From Ignavibacteriales bacterium (GTDB lineage Bacteria; Bacteroidota; Ignavibacteria; Ignavibacteriales; Ignavibacteriaceae), in the NCBI GenBank assembly GCA_016709765.1, contig JADJMD010000012.1, positions 434,001-498,000 on the forward strand: a DNA stretch of 64,000 nucleotides, given 5' to 3'. The notes under the pieces were generated by a model. The model was not told the origin of the DNA, made no database searches, and saw only the letters and a program-made list of their open reading frames with translations. This document shows, piece by piece, positions 1 to 9,913 of this stretch (position 1 is the first letter of the stretch; every line of letters begins with the position of its first letter). The translations under genes were made by a program, and so were the position numbers.

Positions 1-3000
1 ATCTCAATCCTAATTGCATCTGCCAGCGTGATAATAGATCTGAAGGTGACCAGGCTGTATTAGTGGCTGGTTTACTAAATCTATAAACTGGTTTGCCAGT
101 TGCTGGATCCGTGCCATTTAAAGTTACGATAGTATAAGTATCTTGAGGAGTTGTTTGAAACCATCCCCATTCGCTATTAACCAGGTTGAAAACGTTTATG
201 ATATCAAGAGACAATTCAAAACGTCCAATTCCTTGTATACCTAATGATTGAGAAATGCGAAGATCAAGATCATCATTCCATGGATTTCTTGCAGCATTTC
301 TTTCTGATATCTGACCTTTGTTTCCTGATAAGTATTCATCATTCTCAATAAATGCCATTAAATCAGCTTTCTGTCCTGCGTTTTCTACATAAACGCCGCC
401 TGTAACAGCACCAACCAATATATCGTCAGCACTAGCAGGGATAAAGAAAAGATCATTTCCATTTAGCCCATCATTATTCAAATCTCCGTTAACGGTATAT
501 GAGAACGGACGACCGGATTGAATATTGTAAAATACAGATACTGTTGTTGGTGAATTAGCAAAAAATTCTTGCGTATATGATGCAGAGATGAATCCTCTAT
601 GTCCAAGATCAAAACTAGATGTGGTCAATGGTGGATCATTTGGATTATTGTATATAGGATTGTATCTGATTTGTGATTGTGCCTGTGAAGACAATACACT
701 ATTAACATCTTTAGAAACACCATATGTATAAGCTGTATTAAAAGATAAGCCAAGAGGTACATTTCTTTGCAGTTGAACAGTAAAGTTATATTGATATCCC
801 TGATCTGTATTCTTTAATAATAGTACATCGAAGAAGTTATTATACGATTGTGTACCACTGTATCTTGTTCTGTTTTCACCAGGAATAGTTGTTGTATTTT
901 GTCCTAAGTTTAATTTTTCATAAATCAAATCATTAATTGCTTTAGAATACATAAACTCAACTGTTCCAATCATATCCAACGGTAATTGTTTATCAACACC
1001 TAAATTCGCTCTTAATATTTGAGGCCATTTGAAATTTGGGTCAACAAGATCAATTTCTGATCTTAAATTAGGAGCACCTGTTCCAGGATCACCAACACCT
1101 GGTTGATTGTATGGATCAACAGAAAACCCAACATTACCACCAGTAGCCTGGTTAACTTCAGCAATAAGTTTACCTGAATTACCATAATTGTTTGACATCC
1201 AAACATAAGCTGGTCTGCCGGTAAATACTCCAACACCACCACGAACCTGTAATGTTCTATCACCCATAACATCCCAGTTGAAGCCTAATCTTGGGGAAAA
1301 CATTACGTTTCCGTTAGGGACATCCCCAGTTGAATAGCCAGGGAAGTATTTTGCAACTGAATCATTATATGCAGGTTCTGTTGGCAGAAATGGAATATCA
1401 GCTCTAACACCAAAAGTTAATTTAAATTTAGGAGCAACCGTCCATTCATCCTGAACATAAAAACCAAGCTGATTTACGCTAAATCTAGCTGATGGTTTAC
1501 CACCACTTAGATCTTGTGCAAATTGTCTTTGATAATAACTTGGGGTACTATTTGCAAGATCTGTTAAGGTATTAAATTCATAATATCCATAAAATGATCT
1601 AACAAATAAATTTCTAAAAGTGAAAAACTCGTTGTGAGTTCCAACAGTCAGAACGTGGTTACCAAGGTATGCAGAAAAGTTATCTGATAACTCAAAAACA
1701 TCCTGGTCAAGTTCGTTTGCCGATGAAAATCTATCAGGACCTGCAATTAAAATTGCATCTTCTTTTGTAACTCTAACTTCAGGAGTTTTATCTGTAATAC
1801 CAGATCTTCTATCTCTTATAGATGTAAAGCCAAGAATTAATTCATTTGTTAAATTATTACCAAAATTACTATTTACTTGCAGTACAGTAGAGTTAGTTAT
1901 ATTTCTAATTCTGTAGGCAAACGTGTTAAATGATAATGAGTTATTAGAATTTCTGCTAGCTAAAATATCGTTATATGCAGAAACAACATTATGTCTTAAA
2001 GTAAGTTTATGATTTTCAGATTGGTTAAGATCTAATCTGAAAAAGAATTTTTGACTTGGCTGCTCAACTGTTGAGGCACCGTAAGTACCTGGATCCATGC
2101 CCTTGCTTAGTAAAATTTCAGAAAATCTTCTGGCTAATGAATCGACAGTTGATTTACCTGTAACTAAAGATATATTGCTTAATGGTTGATCTTTTCTGGT
2201 TATTTCACCATTTGCAAAGAAGAATAGTTTATCTTTAACAATTGGACCACCAAGTCTGAATCCAACTGCATACTCCTTAAAATCAGGATATTTTTGTTCA
2301 TCAGTTGTAGTAGCAGGATCATCAGTGATAAATGCACCCTTCCCAACTAAAGACTGATTTCTTCCATATCCAAAAATTGAACCGGACCATTTGTTAGTAC
2401 CACTTCTAGTGATTGCATTAACACCACCGCCAGTAAAGCCGCCGTATCTAACATCATAAGGAGCAACAATAACTTGAAATTCCTGTATAGCATCAATACT
2501 AATAGGAGTTGTACCTGCTTGTCCACCAGGAGCACCTGTTGCACCGAGACCAAATAAATCATTGTACTGTGTACCATCAATCTGGATATTGTTATAACGA
2601 TTGTTTCTACTCGCTATAGAACTGCTGTTCCCATTAGCTTGTGGAGATAATTTAGCAAAATCACCGAAGTTTTTACCAATTGAAGGAACTAATTCAATAT
2701 CTCTAGCAGTAACATTTTGTTCAGCACCGGTTCTATTGTTAGAAAGAATAGCATTCTTTTCACCAACTACGGTTATGTCACCAAGCTCAAGTGCTTCTTC
2801 ATATAAAGTGTAATCTAATTTTATATTTTGTCCCAATTGAAGCATCTGACCTTCAAAAATCTGTGGTCTGTATCCTACAAATGATACAGTAACTTTATAA
2901 GGACCACCAGTTCTAAGACCGTTAAGGTTATATTTTCCATCTATACGTGAAGTAGTTCCATATTGTGTTCCTGATGGAGTATGAACAGCAATAATATTAG

Positions 3001-3148
3001 CACCCGGTAATGGGTCGCCTTTCGAGTCAACTACCATTCCATTCATAGCTGCTGTGGTAACGCCTTGTGCAAATGCATTAGTTTGCATAAGAGTAAATGT
3101 TATAAGCAACACTACGAAAAATGATAGCAATGTATAACGATTGATCAT
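1..3148 (-). CDS. TonB-dependent receptor, Oar-like (3' end cut by window edge)
   Basis: Outer-membrane receptor that should import a ligand with TonB energy. The reading frame is open from an ATG at 3148 to the left edge, about 1049 residues. An AAGGAG ribosome site lies just upstream of the start. Residues 1-27 form a signal peptide ending near NAFAQG. A carboxypeptidase-regulatory-like domain follows (about 35-115, with GANIIAVHTPSG and YKVTVSFVGY), then a plug (about 140-260, with GGGVNAITRSGTNKWSG) and a long beta-barrel. The last visible residues, SRWQMQLGLR, resemble the terminal barrel strand, so probably only a few residues are missing. Architecture matches the Oar-like family of Bacteroidota. 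The substrate cannot be told: no SusD partner or uptake operon is visible. It diverges from the phosphodiesterase gene on the right. Confidence 0.93.
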   Translation of the reverse strand, partial: MINRYTLLSFFVVLLITFTLMQTNAFAQGVTTAAMNGMVVDSKGDPLPGANIIAVHTPSGTQYGTTSRIDGKYNLNGLRTGGPYKVTVSFVGYRPQIFEGQMLQLGQNIKLDYTLYEEALELGDITVVGEKNAILSNNRTGAEQNVTARDIELVPSIGKNFGDFAKLSPQANGNSSSIASRNNRYNNIQIDGTQYNDLFGLGATGAPGGQAGTTPISIDAIQEFQVIVAPYDVRYGGFTGGGVNAITRSGTNKWSGSIFGYGRNQSLVGKGAFITDDPATTTDEQKYPDFKEYAVGFRLGGPIVKDKLFFFANGEITRKDQPLSNISLVTGKSTVDSLARRFSEILLSKGMDPGTYGASTVEQPSQKFFFRLDLNQSENHKLTLRHNVVSAYNDILASRNSNNSLSFNTFAYRIRNITNSTVLQVNSNFGNNLTNELILGFTSIRDRRSGITDKTPEVRVTKEDAILIAGPDRFSSANELDQDVFELSDNFSAYLGNHVLTVGTHNEFFTFRNLFVRSFYGYYEFNTLTDLANSTPSYYQRQFAQDLSGGKPSARFSVNQLGFYVQDEWTVAPKFKLTFGVRADIPFLPTEPAYNDSVAKYFPGYSTGDVPNGNVMFSPRLGFNWDVMGDRTLQVRGGVGVFTGRPAYVWMSNNYGNSGKLIAEVNQATGGNVGFSVDPYNQPGVGDPGTGAPNLRSEIDLVDPNFKWPQILRANLGVDKQLPLDMIGTVEFMYSKAINDLIYEKLNLGQNTTTIPGENRTRYSGTQSYNNFFDVLLLKNTDQGYQYNFTVQLQRNVPLGLSFNTAYTYGVSKDVNSVLSSQAQSQIRYNPIYNNPNDPPLTTSSFDLGHRGFISASYTQEFFANSPTTVSVFYNIQSGRPFSYTVNGDLNNDGLNGNDLFFIPASADDILVGAVTGGVYVENAGQKADLMAFIENDEYLSGNKGQISERNAARNPWNDDLDLRISQSLGIQGIGRFELSLDIINVFNLVNSEWGWFQTTPQDTYTIVTLNGTDPATGKPVYRFSKPATNTAWSPSDLLSRWQMQLGLR

Positions 3149-3415
3149 ATTTTCTCCTTGAAATAATTTAAGGGATAGTGCATTTAGGATAAGTTTAATA
3201 GTAAATTTTTTTTGCATAGCAAAGAATCAATAAAATGTACAAGAAATATCAGGGTAAACAATTTTTTATGCAAGTTTAGTTTGGATTTTTTTTAAAATTA
3301 ATATTTTGTTAATATCTATTTAATGCTTGCTTTTAATATAAATTTTATTTTTGAAGCTAAATACAGTTTTTTACCAAGAAATTTATCATTTTTGAAGAAA
3401 AAAAAAGAAAATTAT

Positions 3416-4639
3416 ATGAAAAAGTTATCCCCAATTAAAATTCTTGCCTTTACAATTTTCCTTAACTCCATATTGCTTTTTGGGCAACAAACAAACTATA
3501 CTATACTTGTATCTTTGGATGCTTTTCGATGGGATTATTCTGATAGAGGATTAACGCCTAATTTAGATTATATATTAAAAAATGGCGTTCATGCATTATC
3601 ACTACAACCGTGTTTCCCTTCAAAGACTTTTCCTAGCCATTATTCTATTGTAACAGGAATGCATCCGGAAAATCACGGAATAATTGCGAACGATTTTACT
3701 AACCTATTTACAGATCAAAGATATACTTTGTGGGATAGCATTGCTAAAAATGATGCAAAGTGGTATAAAGGAGAAGGTATCTGGGAAACTGCAAAAAGAC
3801 AAGGCGTAATGACAGCTAGCTATTTTTGGCCTGGTTCTGAAGCAAATGTTGATTATAGAAGACCGGATTATTCTAAAAAATTTATTTATACAACACCGTA
3901 TGATCAGAGAATTAATGGTGCAATGGAATGGTTGCAGCTTCCTTACGAGAAGCGACCTCATCTTATTATGCTCTATTTTGATGCTACAGATACTTGTGGA
4001 CATAATTACGGACCAAATTCCAAAGAAGTCGATCAAGCAATTGCAATGGAGGATAGTCTTATTGGGAAACTGTTTTTAGGATTGCAAAAATTAAATTTAT
4101 TGGATAGCACGAATATCATAATTGTTTCAGATCATGGAATGACTAAACTAAGTCCAGAACGAGTAATAAATATTGACGAACTGCTTTCAGAATTTAAATT
4201 TAAAATATCAGACAAAGGACCTATGATGTTTATATATCCGGAGGAAGATCAAAAAAATGCTGTTTATCAGAAGTTAAAAGACTCTGAAAAAAATTATAAA
4301 GTTTATTGGAAAAAGGACTTTCCTGATTATTTGCATTATAAAAATAATCCACTTGTAGCAGAAATTATTGTTCTAGCAGATTTAGGTTACAGCTTGTTTA
4401 ATACTCAAGATATTGAGAAGTATTCAAAAAAATTTCCACTTGGTAATCACGGATATGATCCAACAAATATGGACATGCAAGGAATATTTTATGCTATCGG
4501 TCCTGATTTTAAAAAAGCATTTTCAACTGGAACAATTAATAACATAGATATTTACCCGTTACTAGCAAAATTACTTTGTATCTTTCCGAACGTTAATATT
4601 GATGGAAAGCTTGAACGAATAGAGTTTTTATTAAAATAA
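3416..4639 (+). CDS. Secreted nucleotide pyrophosphatase/phosphodiesterase (alkaline phosphatase superfamily)
   Basis: Ectonucleotide pyrophosphatase/phosphodiesterase-type hydrolase, expected to cleave phosphodiester or pyrophosphate bonds outside the cytoplasm. The frame is open upstream to 3323, but the ATG at 3416 is preferred because it starts directly with a signal peptide (MKKLSPIKILAFTIF, cleavage near residue 23). Family signatures are present: metal Asp35 in LVSLDAFRWDY, Thr71 nucleophile in PSKTFPSHY, D-x-x-GHxYGP, SDHGM, and GNHGYDP near the C-terminus. These give the two-zinc alkaline-phosphatase core. Length of 407 residues fits bacterial NPPs without extra domains. Monocistronic, divergent from the TonB receptor. 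Substrate (nucleotide, lysophospholipid or other) is not resolved. Confidence 0.9.
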   Translation: MKKLSPIKILAFTIFLNSILLFGQQTNYTILVSLDAFRWDYSDRGLTPNLDYILKNGVHALSLQPCFPSKTFPSHYSIVTGMHPENHGIIANDFTNLFTDQRYTLWDSIAKNDAKWYKGEGIWETAKRQGVMTASYFWPGSEANVDYRRPDYSKKFIYTTPYDQRINGAMEWLQLPYEKRPHLIMLYFDATDTCGHNYGPNSKEVDQAIAMEDSLIGKLFLGLQKLNLLDSTNIIIVSDHGMTKLSPERVINIDELLSEFKFKISDKGPMMFIYPEEDQKNAVYQKLKDSEKNYKVYWKKDFPDYLHYKNNPLVAEIIVLADLGYSLFNTQDIEKYSKKFPLGNHGYDPTNMDMQGIFYAIGPDFKKAFSTGTINNIDIYPLLAKLLCIFPNVNIDGKLERIEFLLK

Positions 4640-4657
4640 TTGTGAATTATCGTAGAG

Positions 4658-4708
4658 CAGACTTTAATCCGCAAACTGGGAAATTCTAAATATCACAGAC
4701 TAATCCGC
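4658..4708. repeat. Degenerate intergenic direct repeat
   Basis: CAGACTTTAATCCGC (4658-4672) recurs as CAGACTAATCCGC (4696-4708), differing by two T's. Each copy is a rough palindrome. The block lies in the 117-base gap between the phosphodiesterase and the first M16 gene. It looks like a decayed copy of an interspersed palindromic repeat. No second copy is visible in this window, so that reading is inference. Confidence 0.4.
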
Positions 4709-4756
4709 GACGGCGAACAGTGTTACAAAATCACTTGAATTAGCAGAAAGAAAAAA

Positions 4757-6025
4757 TTGAATCATCTAAATCTTGATTGCATAAAAGGAAAACTAACAAA
4801 CGGACTTGAATATATTTTATATCAAGATAAATCAGTGCCGCTTGTTTCGGTAAACATTTGGTACAAAGTCGGATCAGCTTATGAAACAATGGGTAAAACC
4901 GGCTTAGCACATTTATTTGAACATATGATGTTTCAAGGTTCGGAAAATGTTCCAAAAGAAATGCACTTCCGTTATATCCAAGAAGCTGGTGGAACTTTAA
5001 ATGGTTCAACATCAACAGACAAAACAAACTATTATGAAAAACTTCCTGCTAATTATTTAGAACTTGCACTCTGGCTTGAATCAGATAGAATGGGATATTT
5101 TTTACCTGCTTTAACTCAAGAAAAACTGGATAATCAAAAAGATGTTGTAAAAAATGAAAGATTGGAACGATATGACAATCAGCCTTATGGATTAGCTTGG
5201 GAATTAATAAACACAAATTTATATCCGGAAAATCATCCATATAGTTGGTCAACAATAGGATTCTTAATAGATATTGAAAGTTACACACTTGATGATGTAA
5301 AAAACTTTTTCAAGAAATACTATGCTCCAAATAACGCCTGTCTTGTAGTTGCCGGAGATTTTGAAAAAGATAATGCAGTAAAACTTATAGAAAAATATTT
5401 TGGCACAATTGAACCATTTGAATCGAATCATAAACCTGAATCAAATAAAGTAACTTTAGAAGAAAATATTTTAATTGAGCATAGAGATAATGTTCAGCTT
5501 GATAGAATTTATCTCGCCTGGCATTCAGATTTAATTTTTGGGAAAGATGATTCCTCTTTAGAAGTTGCAGCGGATATTTTAACTGGTTCCAAAAATTCTC
5601 GTCTTTATAAAAAATTAGTATTTGATTTACAGATAGCACAGGATGTTACAGCTTTTCAATATTCCGGAAAATTTGGCGGACAGTTTATGATCATTTCAAC
5701 CGCTCAACCAGGGATTAAACTTGATGAGTTAAAAAAAATAATTTTGGATGAAGTGAGTAAATTTTCATCTAAAGATGTTACTGATAGCGAACTGGAAAAA
5801 TCTAAAAACGGAATTAAAGCGCAGTTTGTGTTTGCAATGCAAAATCTTGATACTGTTGCCGATTATCTTAATCATTATAACTATTATTTGAATGAACCAA
5901 ATTCCTTTTCTCGCGATCTTGAACGCTACAACAATGTGGATAAACTTTCAATACAAACTGCTGTTAAAAATTATCTGACAAAACCATTTGTAGAACTTCG
6001 TATCACACCCAAGAGAGAATTATAA
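4757..6025 (+). CDS. M16 family zinc metallopeptidase, catalytic subunit
   Basis: Insulinase/pitrilysin-type zinc peptidase of 422 residues, the usual size for a bacterial M16B half. The inverted zinc motif HxxEH is intact: His52 and His56 as ligands, Glu55 as catalytic base, with the third ligand Glu134 in VVKNERLE. No signal peptide is evident, so it is probably cytoplasmic. The start is TTG at 4757, preceded by AGAAAG. A stop at 4736 closes the frame upstream, and the next Met (residue 45) would remove the first strands. The stop codon overlaps the next ATG by one base (TAATG), so the two M16 genes are translationally coupled and likely form a heterodimer. Confidence 0.93.
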   Translation: MNHLNLDCIKGKLTNGLEYILYQDKSVPLVSVNIWYKVGSAYETMGKTGLAHLFEHMMFQGSENVPKEMHFRYIQEAGGTLNGSTSTDKTNYYEKLPANYLELALWLESDRMGYFLPALTQEKLDNQKDVVKNERLERYDNQPYGLAWELINTNLYPENHPYSWSTIGFLIDIESYTLDDVKNFFKKYYAPNNACLVVAGDFEKDNAVKLIEKYFGTIEPFESNHKPESNKVTLEENILIEHRDNVQLDRIYLAWHSDLIFGKDDSSLEVAADILTGSKNSRLYKKLVFDLQIAQDVTAFQYSGKFGGQFMIISTAQPGIKLDELKKIILDEVSKFSSKDVTDSELEKSKNGIKAQFVFAMQNLDTVADYLNHYNYYLNEPNSFSRDLERYNNVDKLSIQTAVKNYLTKPFVELRITPKREL

Positions 6026-7383
6026 TGCTAGATAGAAAAAATAAGCCTGAATCAAAATTAGAAATTAGTTTCAATCTTCCTCAGCCAACAGAATTTTTCT
6101 TGGACAATGGATTACGAGTAATATCCATCCAGAAAGATAAGCTTCCAATAGTAAGATTAAACCTAATGCTTAATGCTGGCAGCAAATATGACCCTAAAAA
6201 TAAAAATGGATTAGCATACTTAACCTCGCTTGTTATGGATGAAGGTGCAGATGGATTAAATGCATTACAATTAAGTGATGAATTTGATATGCTTGGTTCA
6301 AGCTTCAATATTTCTACTGATAATGATCTTATAAATCTAAGCCTGCAAAGTATTTCAGAAAACTTTGAAAGATCAATAGAATTATTCAGTAAAGTTTTAC
6401 TTAAACCATCTTTTTATAATGATGATTTTTTGAGAGAAAAAAAGAAACTAATTTCAAGAATAATTCAAAGTAAAGATGAGCCTGAATATTTAGCTGATCA
6501 AATTTTTGATATGATTGTTTTAGGTAAATCAAACAATTACTCATTTCCTGTTTCCGGATATGAAGAAACTGTAGCTTCAATTTCAGTAGATGAAATTAAA
6601 AATTATTATCAAAATTATTTCTTCCCTTCAAATGCTGCTTTAATTGTTGTAGGAAATATAACGCAAAATGATCTTTTGCGTTTGCTTAACAAATATTTTT
6701 CTAACTGGCAAAATGTTCAGAAAGATATTTCATTTTCTGCAACATCAAATAATCCAGACAAAAAAATATATTTGTATCATAAAGAAGGATCTGTTCAAAC
6801 CGAAATCCGCGTTGGACACATAACTGAAAAAAGGAATCAAAAAGATTTTTTTCAAAGATATTTACTTAATACAATTTTAGGAGGACAGTTTACAAGTAGA
6901 ATAAATCTTAATCTGCGCGAACGAAACGGATACACTTACGGAGCAACGTCTAGATTTCAATATTTTAAGGATACAGCTTTTTTTGAAGTTTCAACTTCTG
7001 TGGGAATTGAAAACACAGCTAATGCAGTAAGAGAAATTCTTTTTGAATTGGATAATATTCGTAATGGAGTCGGTGATGTTGAAGTTGAATTTGCAAAATC
7101 TTCTATCACAAAAAAATTTCCGCTTAACTTTGAGACTTATCGGCAGATCGCTTCAGGCATTGCCGGAAAAATATTATATAATCTACCGGACAGTTATTTT
7201 GAGACCTATATTCAAAACGTAAATGCTGTTTCAAAAACAGAAGTAGATAAAGCAGCTAAGGATTTTATAATAAATGATAAACTTACAATCGTTCTTGTGG
7301 GTGATAAAAATTTATTGATTAATAATCTAAATGAAATGAAAATTGAGATTGTAGAAGTAAACTTGTTTGGGGAAGTAATATAA
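6025..7383 (+). CDS. M16 family peptidase-like protein, non-catalytic partner
   Basis: M16 fold protein of 452 residues without the HxxEH motif: the aligned stretch reads GLAYLTSLVMDEGADGL. It keeps the R/Y-type motif RNGYTYGATS near residue 298, which in M16B heterodimers helps shape the active site of the partner. The simplest reading is a substrate-binding or structural subunit for the catalytic M16 protein directly upstream, with which it shares one base (TAATG). No signal peptide is seen. It ends 13 bases from the convergent gene at 7397. The family assignment is firm; heterodimer formation is inferred from gene coupling and known M16B pairs. Confidence 0.9.
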   Translation: MLDRKNKPESKLEISFNLPQPTEFFLDNGLRVISIQKDKLPIVRLNLMLNAGSKYDPKNKNGLAYLTSLVMDEGADGLNALQLSDEFDMLGSSFNISTDNDLINLSLQSISENFERSIELFSKVLLKPSFYNDDFLREKKKLISRIIQSKDEPEYLADQIFDMIVLGKSNNYSFPVSGYEETVASISVDEIKNYYQNYFFPSNAALIVVGNITQNDLLRLLNKYFSNWQNVQKDISFSATSNNPDKKIYLYHKEGSVQTEIRVGHITEKRNQKDFFQRYLLNTILGGQFTSRINLNLRERNGYTYGATSRFQYFKDTAFFEVSTSVGIENTANAVREILFELDNIRNGVGDVEVEFAKSSITKKFPLNFETYRQIASGIAGKILYNLPDSYFETYIQNVNAVSKTEVDKAAKDFIINDKLTIVLVGDKNLLINNLNEMKIEIVEVNLFGEVI

Positions 7384-7396
7384 TTATTTTATGAAA

Positions 7397-8416
7397 TCAT
7401 CTCTTAATAATTATATCACCCGGATAAATAAATTTGTAGCCAATTTTTCTGTATGCAGGAATTAGTGTTGAGATAGTTATGAATTCCTCAGCTTTAACTA
7501 ATAAAACTTTTTCATCTTTCTTTTGAACAGATAACATAAAATCTTGAAAATTATCAGCGATATTGATACTGTTAGAATTTAAAGTTCCCAATTTAGCTTT
7601 TGTAATAATCCTTATTCCCCTTTTTTTAAGCTGTTCTTCTATATATGGATATTTTTTTGATGCATACAAATCAGATTTTTCATCGACTATAAAAAAAGCA
7701 GCAGAATAAAATGTTCCTACAATCTCTTTAATAGATCTTACTATTCTGTCATCAGAATAATTACTTGCAAGCTTATAATCCAATTCATCTATGTCATCAT
7801 TCAACATTAAGGCAAAACGCTTTCCTGCTTTTGATAAAACTGATAAATGTTTCTTCGAATCAGAATTTGGAATTAACGCACAATAAAATAATTCGGGTGT
7901 TTTCAAAAAATTATTCAACAATTTATCATCTTGTAATGGCAAATCGGAGACAAGAAATGAAACAGTTCCAAATTCACGAATAACGTTTTCATCATAAAAA
8001 AACTCAACAGCAAGTTTTAATTTATTTTCTGACGACAGTTTTAGAATTGACTTTTTACCTGCTACAATTTCTTCTGCATTAAGTAAAACGTCATTTTCCC
8101 AAAAAATATTTTTTAATTCAAGAAGCAATAAATGGATTGGAACATCTTTTGGGCATTTGACTGAGTACGATGCGAATAGAGAATCCCCTGAATTTTTTTT
8201 TAATTTCTTTTTTAATATCCAATTGTCAGAAAATCCAAAGTTCATAAGCGCTGAATGAAATGATTTATCAATCTCAATTCCAGAAAGTGTTTTCCTATTA
8301 TTAGGCTGCTCATCTTTATTAATATATTTCGTAATAATGATGTTGCTAAAAAGAAGGAGTACAACAATTCCAAACAGAATTAGAGCAAAATTTTTTGGTA
8401 GGGATGATTTAGTCAT
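7397..8416 (-). CDS. Membrane-anchored protein, degenerate divergent polysaccharide deacetylase-like
   Basis: 339-residue protein with one N-terminal membrane segment (about 10-29, FALILFGIVVLLLFSNIII), the rest probably extracytoplasmic. The C-terminal half (about 150-335) has the strand pattern of the YibQ/divergent polysaccharide deacetylase family: VSFLVSDLP at the first strand, a LxCALIPNS-like second strand, then KAGKRFALMLNDD. The metal-binding Asp/His pattern of active NodB-type enzymes is not obvious, so an inactive or structural role is possible. It is last in a minus-strand gene series, 84 bases after the enoyl-CoA hydratase start. Family call is tentative and rests on pattern only. 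Confidence 0.6.
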   Translation of the reverse strand: MTKSSLPKNFALILFGIVVLLLFSNIIITKYINKDEQPNNRKTLSGIEIDKSFHSALMNFGFSDNWILKKKLKKNSGDSLFASYSVKCPKDVPIHLLLLELKNIFWENDVLLNAEEIVAGKKSILKLSSENKLKLAVEFFYDENVIREFGTVSFLVSDLPLQDDKLLNNFLKTPELFYCALIPNSDSKKHLSVLSKAGKRFALMLNDDIDELDYKLASNYSDDRIVRSIKEIVGTFYSAAFFIVDEKSDLYASKKYPYIEEQLKKRGIRIITKAKLGTLNSNSINIADNFQDFMLSVQKKDEKVLLVKAEEFITISTLIPAYRKIGYKFIYPGDIIIKR

Positions 8417-8500
8417 TTGAGTTCAAGATTAAGTTCAATGTTGCCTGCTGATAATTCTGTTTAATGCACCACTTTGAACAATTAAAAATTTTATTCTAAT

Positions 8501-9283
8501 TTATTTATGTATAAAAACTGGTTTTCTTTTTTCTAAAAAAGCTTGCGTTCCCTCTTTAAAATCTTCAGTACCACAGCAGAGTGCAAACATAGCGGCCTCC
8601 ATATTCTGTCCTTCGTGTGATGATACTTCATCAACTACTTTAATAGATTTGAGAGCAAACCGAATTGCCTGCTGTCCTTTGCTTGCAATCTTAGCAGCCA
8701 TTTCAAAGGCTTTACTTTGTAATTCACTTTGCGGATAAACTTTGTTTACTAATCCCATTCGTAATGCTTCAGAAGCATCAATCATATCTGCAGTCAAAAT
8801 CATTTCTGCTGCTCTACCGGAATTTATCAGTCTTGTTAATCTTTGTGTGCCGCCGTATCCCGGAATTATACCAAGATTAACTTCTGGTTGACCAAATTTT
8901 GCGTTTTCACTTGCCAATCTTATATGACATGCAAGTGCGAGTTCACAACCACCGCCGAGAGCAAATCCATTTACTGCGGCTATTACAGGTTTATCAAATT
9001 TTTCAATCATTGAAAAAACAGACTGACCAAATTCCGCAAACTTTTTTCCATCCAGCAGATTTAGCTTATTAATTTCGGAGATATCAGCACCCGCAATAAA
9101 TGCTTTTTCACCGCTTCCTGTTAAGATCACAACAAAAATATTATCATCAGTTCTTAACTTCTCAAAAGCTTGTTGCAGTTCTGTTAAAGTTTCGTGATTA
9201 AGAGCATTTAATTTTTCAGGACGATTTAAAGTTAGAACAGCAATGTGTTCATTAACATCTAGTACAAGATTTTTGTAATTCAT
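8501..9283 (-). CDS. Enoyl-CoA hydratase/isomerase (crotonase family)
   Basis: 260-residue crotonase-fold enzyme, expected to hydrate trans-2-enoyl-CoA in fatty-acid or branched-chain acid degradation. The oxyanion-hole segments AFIAGADI (61-68) and NGFALGGGCELA (105-116) are present. Both catalytic glutamates of true hydratases are kept: Glu114 in GGGCELA and Glu134 in GQPEVNLG. The tail KRKPVFIHK is typical. A ribosome site (AAGAGA) precedes the ATG at 9283. It follows the barrel gene by 9 bases and belongs to the truA-SDR-DUF2231 series. No other beta-oxidation gene is in the window, so the pathway is not fixed. Confidence 0.94.
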   Translation of the reverse strand: MNYKNLVLDVNEHIAVLTLNRPEKLNALNHETLTELQQAFEKLRTDDNIFVVILTGSGEKAFIAGADISEINKLNLLDGKKFAEFGQSVFSMIEKFDKPVIAAVNGFALGGGCELALACHIRLASENAKFGQPEVNLGIIPGYGGTQRLTRLINSGRAAEMILTADMIDASEALRMGLVNKVYPQSELQSKAFEMAAKIASKGQQAIRFALKSIKVVDEVSSHEGQNMEAAMFALCCGTEDFKEGTQAFLEKRKPVFIHK

Positions 9284-9292
9284 TTATATCTC

Positions 9293-9892
9293 TTAAAAAT
9301 TTATATATAAGGGTATTCTTACTTTTAGATCAATAGAAATAAATTGATTAGAAGGCATATAATTATATGATGCTAACAGTTCCATCATAAACATCGAAAT
9401 ACCCGCGCCCACGCTTAATCCAAACTTACTTTTGTCATCAAGAAAATTGTTTTTACCGGAATTTTGATCAAACTCATTTAATGTTTGATAATATGTATAA
9501 TTTGCAGAAGCTTGAACAATTGGCATAAGTAAAACAATATTCTCTAAAAGGGGTGCAAAATAATATCGCATTCCAACATTTACCGGAAGAGCATTTGTAT
9601 GAAAATTTGAATAATCTGTTTCTTGAAAATAATTCTGTGAACCAGGATATTGTTCATATCCAATGTTTGCAAAAAGGAAAACCGGAAGAAATTCATTATC
9701 AGTATACGAAAATTCAACATTCACTCCATAACCAATATCAGTTGTGTTCGCAAAATCACCAATAGGCATTCGTGGTCCAACTCCAAACGCAACAAAAAAT
9801 CCGGTGGCTTTGCTTGATGGAGGTTCTCCAGCATAACTAGATGAAGTAAGAATAAATGAGGCTATGAATAAATATTTAATTGCTTTAATCAT
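9293..9892 (-). CDS. Small outer-membrane beta-barrel protein, function unknown
   Basis: 199 residues with a signal peptide (1-21, ending SSSYAG) and alternating strand-like segments: GFFVAFGVGPRMPIGDF, YGVNVEFSYT, ALPVNVGMRYYF, FGLSVGAGISMFMMELLASY. It ends in a hydrophobic strand with terminal Phe (VRIPLYINF), the usual barrel-assembly signal. This fits an 8-stranded OmpA/OmpW-like barrel. Nothing indicates a ligand. It sits between the DUF2231 gene and the enoyl-CoA hydratase with gaps of 21 and 9 bases, so it is probably co-transcribed. Confidence 0.82.
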   Translation of the reverse strand: MIKAIKYLFIASFILTSSSYAGEPPSSKATGFFVAFGVGPRMPIGDFANTTDIGYGVNVEFSYTDNEFLPVFLFANIGYEQYPGSQNYFQETDYSNFHTNALPVNVGMRYYFAPLLENIVLLMPIVQASANYTYYQTLNEFDQNSGKNNFLDDKSKFGLSVGAGISMFMMELLASYNYMPSNQFISIDLKVRIPLYINF

Positions 9893-9913
9893 TTTAAAAC
9901 TTGATAATATAAT

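Noticed and set aside
1063..2813. Short frames overlapping the TonB receptor
   Set aside because: They are shadows of a continuous 1049-codon frame with clear signal peptide, plug and barrel features.
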